The position numbers were made by a program, and so were the translations under genes. From Chloroflexota bacterium (lineage in GTDB: Bacteria > Chloroflexota > Anaerolineae > Caldilineales > Caldilineaceae), in NCBI GenBank assembly GCA_003577005.1, contig QEUW01000028.1:1-36851 (forward strand): 36,851 bases of DNA, read 5' to 3'. Positions within the stretch are counted from its first letter, which is position 1, and each line of letters starts with the position of its first letter. This document shows positions 26,049 to 33,793 of this stretch, in pieces. The notes below the pieces were generated by a model. The model had not been told where the DNA came from. It did not search any database and was given only the letters and a program-made list of their open reading frames with translations.

Positions 26049-26510
26049 ATGTCACTGTCCACATCTGAGAACACAGCCGAAGCCCTGGCCGGAGAGGCCA
26101 TTCACAAATTTCTGATCCTCCACCGTTATCTGCGCCAATATGCCCGTCAGATGGATGAGCGTGGGGTGCGCCCGCGTGAATTCTCGGTGCTGCGTTTCCT
26201 GATCGAATCTGGGCCAGCGACGGTAGGCCAGGTGCAGGAGTATCTTTATTGCAGCGCCAGCGTGGCCTCGACGGTCATCGCCGGGCTAGAGGAGCGGGGC
26301 TTTGTCACCCGCACCCGCTCGGCCGAAGACAACCGCGTGGTGATCGTCGAACTGACGCCGGCCGGCGAGGAAGCGGCCAGCACCACGCCCCTCGGCGGGA
26401 TCGTGCTCCTGCGCCGCCGGTTGCGGGCGCTGCCTGAGGAGCGGCTCGCCGTCATCAACGCCGCGCTCACTGACATCATGCAACTCATGGAGGTTACCGA
26501 AAGCGAATGA
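26049..26510 (+). CDS. MarR family transcriptional regulator
   Basis: 153 residues from ATG 26049; ATG 26019 is possible but would leave only a few nucleotides of leader after the promoter. Winged-helix MarR fold: EFSVLRFLIESGPATVGQVQEYLYCSASVASTVIAGLEERGFVTRTRSAEDNRVVIVELTPAGEE, the DxRxxxxxLTxxG wing being especially typical. Its stop overlaps the ATG of the first exporter gene (ATGA at 26507-26510). MarR proteins often repress the adjacent drug exporter and release on ligand binding; that role is inferred from context. Confidence 0.92.
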   Translation: MSLSTSENTAEALAGEAIHKFLILHRYLRQYARQMDERGVRPREFSVLRFLIESGPATVGQVQEYLYCSASVASTVIAGLEERGFVTRTRSAEDNRVVIVELTPAGEEAASTTPLGGIVLLRRRLRALPEERLAVINAALTDIMQLMEVTESE

Positions 26511-28345
26511 GATCGTTACGCCGGATTATCCGCTTTGTGGAGCCATACCGCTGGGTGCTCATCATCGGGCTGGCGCTGGTCGTCCTCCCGGTGGCCATGG
26601 AGTTGCTGGTGCCGCGGCTGCTCCAGTACATCATCGACCAGGGTATTCGCCCTGGCGATATGGGAGCGATCTGGCGCGGCTCGATGGTCATGTTTGTCTC
26701 GGCGCTGGCCGGGGCACTGGCCACGCTGGGGCAGGGTTTTTATCGGGCGCGCCTCTCGCAGTGGATCGCCTACGACATGCGCAACGAGTTGTTCACCCAC
26801 ATTCAGAAGCTCTCGTTTGCCAACCTGGACGAGATGCAGACCGGCCAGTTGATGACGCGCGTCTCCAGCGATGTGGATATGGTGCGTATGTTTGCCAGCG
26901 CCGGTCTGGCCCTGCTCTTACGCGCCATCCTCATGATTGTGGGCAGCGTGATCCTCATGTTGCTTACGGATTGGCAGTTGACGCTGGTTGTCTTTGTGTT
27001 GCTGGCGGCGGCCAGTCTGGTAATCCGCACGATCATGGTGGCGGCGCGGCCGCTCTTTACGGTGGTGCAGGAGAAACTATCGGCGCTCAACACCGTGGTG
27101 CAGGAAAATCTGGCCGGTGCGCAGGTGGTCAAGGCCTATGTGCGCGAACGTTTCGCCATCGACAACTTTATGGACGCCAGCGACGAGTACATGCGTCACA
27201 GCATCAAGGCCGGGCGGCTGCTGGCCCTGGCGTCGCCGCTGCTGACGCTGCTCACCAGCCTGGGTCTGACGGCCATCATCTGGCTGGGTGGCATCGATGC
27301 CATTACAGGCCGGCTCTCGGTGGGCGAACTGGTGGCCTTCAACAACTATCTGCTCATCGGCATGGCCCCGCTGCTCCTGCTCAGCAATATGTTGACGATG
27401 GTCTCCCGCGCCGACGCCTCGGCTGAACGGGTGCTGGAGGTGCTGGACACCGAACCGGCCATCCGGCCTGCGCCCACACCCCATATCGCCCCTAAAACTG
27501 AGGGACGGGTGGTCTTCGAGCGGGTTTCGTTTCGCTATGGGCGCGAGCACGAGCACACAAACGGCGCCCCACCGTCTGCGCTGCCGGCCACCTACCAGGC
27601 CAACGGCAGCGGAAACGGTGCGCTCAACCCTAATGGTTCCTACGGCCAGGAAGTGTTGGATGGTGTCAGTTTTGCCGTCGAACCGGGACAACGCATTGCC
27701 CTGCTGGGGGCGACCGGGTCGGGCAAGAGCACGCTGGTCAACCTGATCCCCCGCTTTTACGATGTGACCGGCGGTCGCATCTGCATCGATGGGGTGGATG
27801 TGCGCGAGTGGGACCTGCCCACATTGCGCGGGCGGATTGGCGTGGTCTTGCAGCAAAACACGCTCTTCAGCGGTACGGTGCGCGAAAACATCGCCTATGG
27901 CCGCCCCGACGCCTCGCTGGATGAAGTGATCGCCGCGGCCAAGGCAGCCCAGGCTCACGACTTCATCAGCACCATGCCCGATGGCTACGAAAGCCGGGTC
28001 GAGGAGCGCGGGATGAATCTTTCCGGCGGGCAGAAACAGCGGGTGGCTATTGCCCGCGCCTTGCTCATCAACCCGGCCATCCTGATCCTGGACGACAGCA
28101 CCAGCGCGCTCGACCTGGAGACTGAGGCCAGACTCCAACAGGCGCTGGAGACGCTGATGGCACGCTGCACCACCTTTATCGTGGCGCAGCGCATCAACAG
28201 CGTGCTCGACGCTGACCAGATCCTGGTGCTGGACCGCGGGCATATCGTGGCGCATGGCCCCCACAGCGAGCTATTGGCCACCAGCCCGATTTACCAGGAG
28301 ATCTATCACTCTCAACTGGGAACCGAAACTCCCCAATCTCCATAA
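26507..28345 (+). CDS. ABC exporter half-transporter, degenerate-site subunit
   Basis: 612 residues: six membrane helices (about 15-310) fused to an ATPase domain. Walker A GATGSGKST (about 400), Q loop VVLQQNTLFSGT, canonical signature LSGGQKQR (about 504), Walker B LILDDSTSALD, switch VAQRI. The catalytic Glu after Walker B is Asp and the switch His is Gln, as in the degenerate-site partner of heterodimeric exporters such as TM287/288. A roughly 35-residue Gly/Asn/Pro-rich insertion (from EHEHTNGAPP to NGSYGQE) interrupts the start of the ATPase domain. Translationally coupled to marR; its C-terminus (QSP, TAA) runs into a repeat element. Confidence 0.92.
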   Translation: MRSLRRIIRFVEPYRWVLIIGLALVVLPVAMELLVPRLLQYIIDQGIRPGDMGAIWRGSMVMFVSALAGALATLGQGFYRARLSQWIAYDMRNELFTHIQKLSFANLDEMQTGQLMTRVSSDVDMVRMFASAGLALLLRAILMIVGSVILMLLTDWQLTLVVFVLLAAASLVIRTIMVAARPLFTVVQEKLSALNTVVQENLAGAQVVKAYVRERFAIDNFMDASDEYMRHSIKAGRLLALASPLLTLLTSLGLTAIIWLGGIDAITGRLSVGELVAFNNYLLIGMAPLLLLSNMLTMVSRADASAERVLEVLDTEPAIRPAPTPHIAPKTEGRVVFERVSFRYGREHEHTNGAPPSALPATYQANGSGNGALNPNGSYGQEVLDGVSFAVEPGQRIALLGATGSGKSTLVNLIPRFYDVTGGRICIDGVDVREWDLPTLRGRIGVVLQQNTLFSGTVRENIAYGRPDASLDEVIAAAKAAQAHDFISTMPDGYESRVEERGMNLSGGQKQRVAIARALLINPAILILDDSTSALDLETEARLQQALETLMARCTTFIVAQRINSVLDADQILVLDRGHIVAHGPHSELLATSPIYQEIYHSQLGTETPQSP

Positions 28346-28402
28346 TCTCCTCAAATCTCCGTAAGCTTCCCAAACTGGAGATTACAGAGATTTGAAGAGA
28401 TT
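28334..28402. repeat. AATCTCC-type tandem/inverted element across a stop codon
   Basis: The CAATCTCC-ATAATCTCC-TCAAATCTCC repeats start inside the last codons of the exporter gene and include its TAA (28343-28345). AATCTCCTCAAATCTCCGTA.. (28344-28364) faces TTACAGAGATTTGAAGAGAT.. (28382-28402) with 19 of 21 complementary positions and a 17-nt loop. The right arm ends 16 nt before the next ATG. Confidence 0.8.
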
Positions 28403-28418
28403 CTACGAAGGAACGACC

Positions 28419-30281
28419 ATGAGCAACCAACAGACAGCACCCCGACCTGTCGTCCGCCTGGGTTTTGGCGGGGGCGGGCCGTTGACCGGTGAGAGCGCCA
28501 GCAACACCCAGTCGGTGATAGCCCGGCTGCTGGGCTATCTGTGGCCCTATCGCGGGCGGCTGCTGGGCGTAGCCGTCTTTGTGGTGATGAGCACTGCACT
28601 GGGGCTGTTTGGGCCGATCTTGCTGGGGCGCGCCATCGACAACTACATCATTCCGGGGGATGCGCCGGGGCTATTGCGCATCGTCTGGCTGATGTTGCTG
28701 GTCTATGCCGCCGCCGGGGTGACGAGCGTGATCCAGAGCCTGTGGATGGTGGAGATCGGGCAGCGGCTGGTGGCGGATGTGCGCGCCAACCTCTTTACCC
28801 ACATCCAATCGCTCTCCATGTCCTATCATGACCGCCATCGGGTGGGCGACCTGATGAGCCGGGTGAGCAACGACACCGAGGCGCTCAACAGTGCGCTCTC
28901 CAATGGCCTCACCGAATTTACCTCCAACATCCTCATGTTTGGCGGCATCATGATCGCCATGTTCTTTCTCAACTGGCAGTTGGCGACGGGGACGCTGATC
29001 ATCTTGCCCATCATGCTCTGGATCACCGGTGAGGTGACGCGGCGCAGTCGCCAATCGTTTCGAAACGTCCAGCGCAACCTCGGTGCGCTCAATGCGGTGA
29101 TGGAAGAGAACATCGCCGGCATCCGCGTGGTCAAAGCCTTTGCCCGCGAGCAAGATGTGGTGGAGAAGTTCCGGGTCACCAACGCCGCCAGCCGTGACGC
29201 CGGCATCAAGGCCGATGTGATCATCGCCGCGCTCGGCCCCATGTTCACCACCATGAGCACCATCACCATTGCCGCCACGGCGCTGTTGGGTGGCTGGCTG
29301 GCGCTGCGCAGTATCGCCGAGGTCGGTGTGATCGCCACCTTTGTCATCTACATCATGAACTTCTTCCGCCCCATGCGCGCCATCGCCATGCTCTACAACC
29401 AGCTTCAGTCGGCGCTGGCCGGGGCCGAACGCATCTTCGAGGTGCTGGACCAAAGGCCAACGGTCAGAGACGCGCCGGACGCCGAACCCTTGCCCCGCAT
29501 CGAAGGCGCGGTCGAGTTCGACCATGTAACCTTCGAGTACGAACCGGGCAAGCCAGTGCTGATCGATGTCTCGCTCACGGCCAGGCCAGGCGAAACGGTG
29601 GCGCTAGTCGGCCCGACCGGGGCTGGCAAGACGACCATCATCAGCCTGCTAAGCCGCTTTTACGATGTGAGCGAAGGCGCCATCTATGTGGACGGCCGTG
29701 ACATCCGCACGGTGCAGCAGGATTCGCTGCGCCAGCAACTGGGCATCGTCCTGCAAGACACCTTCCTCTTTTCGGGCACGGTGATGGAAAACATCCGCTA
29801 TGGCCGGCTCGATGCCAGCGACGAAGAGGTGATCGCCGCAGCCAAGTTGGCCAACGCCGACCGTTTTATCCGCCTGTTGCCCGATGGCTATCGGACGCAC
29901 GTTTCGGAGCAGGGCCACAATTTCAGCCAGGGGCAGCGCCAGTTGCTCGCCATCGCCCGCGCCATCCTGGCCGACCCGCGCGTGCTGATCCTGGACGAGG
30001 CCACCAGCAGCGTAGACACCCGCACCGAGATCCAGATCCAGGAAGCGTTGCTGCGGCTGTTGGAAGGGCGCACGGCCTTTGTCATCGCCCACCGGCTCAG
30101 CACCATCCGCAAGGCGGACCAGGTGCTGGTAGTCAACGACCATCGCATCATCGAGCGGGGCACACACGAGTCACTGCTGGCGCAGCGCGGCTTCTATCAC
30201 GATCTCTATATGAGCCAGTACCGGCGGGCAGAGGTAGAGGGAAGCGAAACCGCAGACGCGGTTGACCGCTTGGGGGTGTAG
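28419..30281 (+). CDS. ABC exporter half-transporter, catalytic-site subunit
   Basis: 620 residues from ATG 28419 (GAAGGA upstream; TTG 28392 lies within the hairpin arm). Gly-rich N-terminal tail, six membrane helices, ATPase domain with Walker A GPTGAGKTT (about 396), signature FSQGQRQL (degenerate), Walker B LILDEATSSVD with catalytic Glu, and switch IAHRLST. The degenerate signature would face the Asp-type Walker B of the upstream subunit, so the two proteins make an asymmetric heterodimer with one active ATP site. Likely a drug or lipid exporter controlled by the upstream MarR. Confidence 0.93.
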   Translation: MSNQQTAPRPVVRLGFGGGGPLTGESASNTQSVIARLLGYLWPYRGRLLGVAVFVVMSTALGLFGPILLGRAIDNYIIPGDAPGLLRIVWLMLLVYAAAGVTSVIQSLWMVEIGQRLVADVRANLFTHIQSLSMSYHDRHRVGDLMSRVSNDTEALNSALSNGLTEFTSNILMFGGIMIAMFFLNWQLATGTLIILPIMLWITGEVTRRSRQSFRNVQRNLGALNAVMEENIAGIRVVKAFAREQDVVEKFRVTNAASRDAGIKADVIIAALGPMFTTMSTITIAATALLGGWLALRSIAEVGVIATFVIYIMNFFRPMRAIAMLYNQLQSALAGAERIFEVLDQRPTVRDAPDAEPLPRIEGAVEFDHVTFEYEPGKPVLIDVSLTARPGETVALVGPTGAGKTTIISLLSRFYDVSEGAIYVDGRDIRTVQQDSLRQQLGIVLQDTFLFSGTVMENIRYGRLDASDEEVIAAAKLANADRFIRLLPDGYRTHVSEQGHNFSQGQRQLLAIARAILADPRVLILDEATSSVDTRTEIQIQEALLRLLEGRTAFVIAHRLSTIRKADQVLVVNDHRIIERGTHESLLAQRGFYHDLYMSQYRRAEVEGSETADAVDRLGV

Positions 30282-30299
30282 CAAGATGCTGGAGGGTAT

Positions 30300-30614
30300 C
30301 TATGCACTCAAGCCCTCTTTTTGTCGACGGTCTAGCCAACGCTGCAATGACTCTGGACTTTCGGATGATTGCCGGCCCAAGATCAGCCCTTCAACACTTA
30401 AGTCTTCATCTAAATCAGGCCAGTGGATGCCAACACCACGCCCAATCAGGCGCCAATGCTTGCGTTCCGCTGGTGTCCCATGTAATAGGCGCGGATACCA
30501 TGCTAACGGCACGGTTATGGATCGACCGTCCCTCAAATCTACAGTTAACGAATCGTCTGTCACCTCGACATCCTGGATCGTAATGTCTTGCAGGTCAATG
30601 ACCACAGTGTTCAT
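30300..30614 (-). CDS. DUF2442 domain protein
   Basis: 104 residues. The DUF2442 core is clear: VTDDSLTVDLRDGRSITVPLAWYPRLLHGTPAERKHWRLIGRGVGIHWPDLDEDLSVEGLILG. Function is not established; DUF2442 genes often follow DUF4160 genes and the pair is sometimes proposed as toxin-antitoxin. Start ATG at 30614 overlaps the 3' end of the DUF4160 gene by 20 nt. Converges on the exporter gene with an 18-nt gap. Confidence 0.88.
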   Translation of the reverse strand: MNTVVIDLQDITIQDVEVTDDSLTVDLRDGRSITVPLAWYPRLLHGTPAERKHWRLIGRGVGIHWPDLDEDLSVEGLILGRQSSESPESLQRWLDRRQKEGLSA

Positions 30615-30831
30615 CCCAACCTCGCATCAATTCATCTCGGTGTTCATTCACAAGACGTAAAATACGATTAATTTCGCTGCGCTTGAAGCCGCCTGCGCTT
30701 TGCAGTTTGATCGGCGTAAGCCACACCTTCGCTACACAATCGTCCCGTTCAACATGAACATGAGGCGGTTCTTTGCAATCAATCGAGTAGATGAAGAAGC
30801 GATATGGACCACTAAAGAGCAGTGTCGGCAT
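30595..30831 (-). CDS. DUF4160 domain protein
   Basis: 78 residues: MPTLLFSGPYRFFIYSIDCKEPPHVHVERDDCVAKVWLTPIKL.., ending NRILRLVNEHRDELMRGWDEH, which is the whole DUF4160 family. The EPPHVHV motif carries conserved His residues of unknown role. First gene of a two-gene unit with DUF2442 (20-nt overlap). Confidence 0.88.
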   Translation of the reverse strand: MPTLLFSGPYRFFIYSIDCKEPPHVHVERDDCVAKVWLTPIKLQSAGGFKRSEINRILRLVNEHRDELMRGWDEHCGH

Positions 30832-30962
30832 GTCTATATTGTTCTAATTATATTTGATGTGCTTTCGAAAAGCCATTTGACGCGACTCCGACTACCAACC
30901 AGAACTGTGCTGCCCAAATTGCATTCAGCTCTTCTGACTACAAAGCGGGGAGGTGGATTGAC

Positions 30963-31021
30963 AGAGATTGGCAGAATCGGGCAGAACCCTTTCCTTTCAT
31001 GCCCAAATCCAGCCAATCTCT
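30963..31021. repeat. AGAGATTGGC-type inverted element
   Basis: AGAGATTGGC (30963-30972) pairs with GCCAATCTCT (31012-31021); inner GGGCA/TGCCC (30979-30983, 31000-31004) extends the stem. Lies 17 nt beyond the stop codon of the leftward oxidoreductase gene. Confidence 0.6.
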
Positions 31022-31037
31022 ATCCTTTCACTGCTCT

Positions 31038-32285
31038 TTACAACCCATAATGAGCGTCAATCTCGGCCTGGTAGGTGTTGGCGACACCGGTCAGCATCTC
31101 GTTGAGCGTCACCGGCCGGCGCAGCGCCGAGGATTCGAGCACGCCAAAGGCGCAGGCCAGGTCGTACAGACCCTCGCGACCGCTTGTTTCGGGGTCAGTT
31201 CCCTGCCCGATGGCTTGCAGCCAGTCGAGTTGGTTGAGGGCAAAGACATCGGTCAGACCATAGGGGAAGTAGCGCTCCCGCTCTTCTGCGGTCATGCCGG
31301 CTTCGAAGCGGTCGACTAGCGAGGTGCTGTTGCCTTTGTTATCGATCAAGTCGTTGCCGCGGATACAGCCTTCGCTGCCGTAGAAGTAGGGCGCACCGGG
31401 GATCTCCATCGCCGGGCCATGACAGGCCCAGGACCAGAGCATCTGCGCCAGCGCCTCGTTCTCGAAACCGGCCACGGCCAGGAAGGTGTCATCGACATTG
31501 GCCTGGACGCTCTCGATCACGTTGCCGTCATCATCGCGGCGGTGGCGCACCGGCTCAAAGGTGCGCGCCACGGCGTTGACCCAGGCCACCTCGCCAAAGA
31601 TATAGCGCAGCCGGTGAAACATGTGGACGCCGATGTCGATGGAGCCACCACCCCCACCCAGCAACTTGTCGTGGCGCCACGGCGTGTCGGCCACCACCTT
31701 GTCGGGCGACCAGAGCCCACCCAGCGAACCCATCACGGCCAGTTGCGGCTCGCCGATCAGCCCCTTCTGCACAGCCCAGGCCGCGGCGCGGGTAGTGCGA
31801 CCCTGGCGCACAGCCTCGAAGGTGCCAAAGGTTAACCCTTTGGCTTTGGCCGCATCGACCATCTTGCGCGCGGCCGCCACCGAAATCGCCAGCGGCTTTT
31901 GGGTCAGCAGATGTTTGCCGTGGGTAAAGGAGACCTCCGCCACCTGGTGGTGGAGCGCCAGGGTCGTGTAATCGTTGACCGCATCGACGACGCCATCCTC
32001 GATCATCTGTCGGTAATCGGTGTAGACATGCACAGCCACATCGTCTTGAAAATCGCTCAGATAGGTGTGCGGCGCAGCCAGCGGGTCACCCGACTCAGGC
32101 GGCGCAACGGGCGGGCGTGGCGGCGGCCCTTCCCCCCGTTTGACAAACATGCGGGCGTCGTCTTCCTTGCGCGCCACCAGCGCGGTGATGCGAAAGTTAT
32201 CCACACCCACCTCGCGCAACTTCTTCCACCCCTGCAAGTGGGCGTTGAGGATGCGCCCACACCCGACAATACCAATCCGAATCAC
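31038..32285 (-). CDS. Gfo/Idh/MocA family oxidoreductase (third of four)
   Basis: 415 residues from GTG 32285 with GAGGAG upstream. Rossmann motif IRIGIVGCGRILNAHLQGW, family motif LLTQKPLAIS (Lys kept; EKP appears as QKP), and active-site helix GGGGSIDIGVHMFHRLRYIFGE with Asp and His. Longer than the other members, with an insert after ARMFVKRGEGPPPRPPVAPPESGD (Pro-rich). Probably acts on a sugar or sugar acid. Downstream member of a leftward pair with the oxidoreductase at 32415. Confidence 0.9.
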   Translation of the reverse strand: MIRIGIVGCGRILNAHLQGWKKLREVGVDNFRITALVARKEDDARMFVKRGEGPPPRPPVAPPESGDPLAAPHTYLSDFQDDVAVHVYTDYRQMIEDGVVDAVNDYTTLALHHQVAEVSFTHGKHLLTQKPLAISVAAARKMVDAAKAKGLTFGTFEAVRQGRTTRAAAWAVQKGLIGEPQLAVMGSLGGLWSPDKVVADTPWRHDKLLGGGGGSIDIGVHMFHRLRYIFGEVAWVNAVARTFEPVRHRRDDDGNVIESVQANVDDTFLAVAGFENEALAQMLWSWACHGPAMEIPGAPYFYGSEGCIRGNDLIDNKGNSTSLVDRFEAGMTAEERERYFPYGLTDVFALNQLDWLQAIGQGTDPETSGREGLYDLACAFGVLESSALRRPVTLNEMLTGVANTYQAEIDAHYGL

Positions 32286-32326
32286 GGTTCTCTCCTCTCT
32301 CAGTCAAGTGAAAGCGAAAAGCAGTT

Positions 32327-32405
32327 CACAGAGAACACCGAGAAAAAGGAGAAAAGCCTCTGTTCTCTCGGTGTTCTCTGTGTCTCCTCGGTGTTCTCTG
32401 TGTTC
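32327..32405. repeat. ACACAGAGA-type tandem/inverted element
   Basis: CACAGAGAACACCGAGA (32327-32343) is perfectly complementary to TCTCGGTGTTCTCTGTG (32366-32382): 17 bp, 22-nt loop. A further CTCGGTGTTCTCTGTGTTCCGC copy follows. In the transcription direction it starts about 10 nt after the stop codon of the gene ending at 32415 and precedes the next start. Confidence 0.88.
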
Positions 32406-32414
32406 CGCTGTTGC

Positions 32415-33542
32415 TCACCCAATCTGCCAGGCTGCGTTGTTCACCAGCTCCATCCGCTGGCTGTCGGCGGCGCGGACGCCGGCGTCGAGGATTGCCTGCA
32501 CCTCCAGGTTGAAGTGCATGTCGAGCGAGGTGTGGAGCGGCTCGCCTGTTTCCAGGTGATGGATGAACTCCTTGGCCAGTGTGTCGCGCCCCTCTGGCAG
32601 CGGGTCGGGGGCGAAGAATTCGCTCTGGTCGCGGCCCCGCTCGAGGCGCACGCCGGCCTTTTCCCCGCGCTGCTCTACGACCAGCGTGCCGGTCGTGCCA
32701 TAGACAATGGGGCCGGTGGGCACGCCGTGGTCGAGCACGGTCCACGAGCCTTCGAGCAACGCCATCGCCTGGGGAAAGCGGACGATGATCACGGCGTTAT
32801 CGTCGGCGTCGCCCCAGTGGCTGTCCAGATTGGCGCGCATGGCGATGGCCGCCGTCGCCGGCTCGCCGATGTACCAGCGCGAGACGAGCGCGCCGTAGCA
32901 GCAGTAATCGACCATGGCGCCACCGCCGGGGGCGGTCTGGTGCCACCAGGTGACGGCGCGTTCGGGGCCGGTCATCAGTTCCGAGGTTTCGGTGACCCCG
33001 GGGTGTTTGGCCTGCGGGCCAAGCGGGCCGGTGTGGCCGGAGCGCCACTTTACTTCCAGCACACGACCGACGATGCCATTATCGATTAACTCCTTGGCCT
33101 TGCGCGCCGCGGCCGACCAAGTGAGCGGCCAGTTGACCATGAGGCTGGTCCCGGCAGCCTCACACGCCCGCACCATACGCAGCCCGTCGGCAAGCGTCAC
33201 GGCCATGGGTTTTTCCACCACCACATGGACCCCCGCCGCGGCGCACGCTTCGGTAATCTCGGCGTGCTGGGCGTTCTCGCTGCAGACGATGGCGATGTCG
33301 ATCTGTTCATTGGCGAGCAACTCTTCGTAATCTTCGTAAGTTTTGGGGATCTTCCACGTATCGACGACCTGCTGGCGGTTCCATTCGCGCGTGAATGGGG
33401 CGGTGCGCACCTCCGGCTTGGGCGCTCTGGAGTCGGCGCAGGCCACCCAATCCACCTGGGGATGCCGGCCAAATTCGGCGGCGACATGAACCACGTGCAT
33501 GTGCGCAAAACCGATGACGCCGAGGCGGTAGCGTTTGGTCAC
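32415..33542 (-). CDS. Gfo/Idh/MocA family oxidoreductase (fourth of four)
   Basis: 375 residues from GTG 33542, preceded by GGAAAGGAAGAG. Rossmann region RYRLGVIGFAHMHVVHVAAEF has an unusual GFAHMH in place of the GxGxxG loop; VVVEKPMAVTLADGLRM is the EKP motif; the active-site region is WHQTAPGGGAMVDYCCYGALVSRWY. NAD(P)-dependent oxidoreductase of unknown substrate. Upstream member of the leftward pair, divergent from the enolase-superfamily gene. Confidence 0.9.
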   Translation of the reverse strand: MTKRYRLGVIGFAHMHVVHVAAEFGRHPQVDWVACADSRAPKPEVRTAPFTREWNRQQVVDTWKIPKTYEDYEELLANEQIDIAIVCSENAQHAEITEACAAAGVHVVVEKPMAVTLADGLRMVRACEAAGTSLMVNWPLTWSAAARKAKELIDNGIVGRVLEVKWRSGHTGPLGPQAKHPGVTETSELMTGPERAVTWWHQTAPGGGAMVDYCCYGALVSRWYIGEPATAAIAMRANLDSHWGDADDNAVIIVRFPQAMALLEGSWTVLDHGVPTGPIVYGTTGTLVVEQRGEKAGVRLERGRDQSEFFAPDPLPEGRDTLAKEFIHHLETGEPLHTSLDMHFNLEVQAILDAGVRAADSQRMELVNNAAWQIG

Positions 33543-33648
33543 AGTTCTCTTCCTTTCCAGACTAGGGGTGAATGGTTAAAAGCCACGATGGGGGCATCAA
33601 AAGCTTATACGAGAATGGGAGAACGCGCAAGAAGCAAATCATAGACCG

Positions 33649-33681
33649 CGGATGCGACGGATAGAGCGGATTAGGGCGGAT
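33649..33681. repeat. CGGAT tandem repeat
   Basis: CGGAT occurs at 33649, 33658, 33667 and 33677 (9-, 9-, 10-nt steps) in the divergent gap 33543-33793. No opposite arm. It resembles half of one of the inverted elements; otherwise I see nothing definite in this gap. Confidence 0.55.
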
Positions 33682-33793
33682 AATAATTGTTGGTTTCATG
33701 AACATCAATCCCCCCGTGCATGGGCCGTATTATCTGAATTAGCGAATGTAAGGTAAATTATTGTTGCTCATCAATCGATTCTGGAGAACAAAT

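Noticed and set aside
27077..28264. 395-codon leftward frame opposite the exporter gene
   Set aside because: Mirror of a conserved ATPase domain; His/Gln/Gly-rich shadow with no motif.
31899..33089. 396-codon rightward frame across two oxidoreductase genes
   Set aside because: Crosses the intergenic repeat element and lies opposite two certain genes; no domain.
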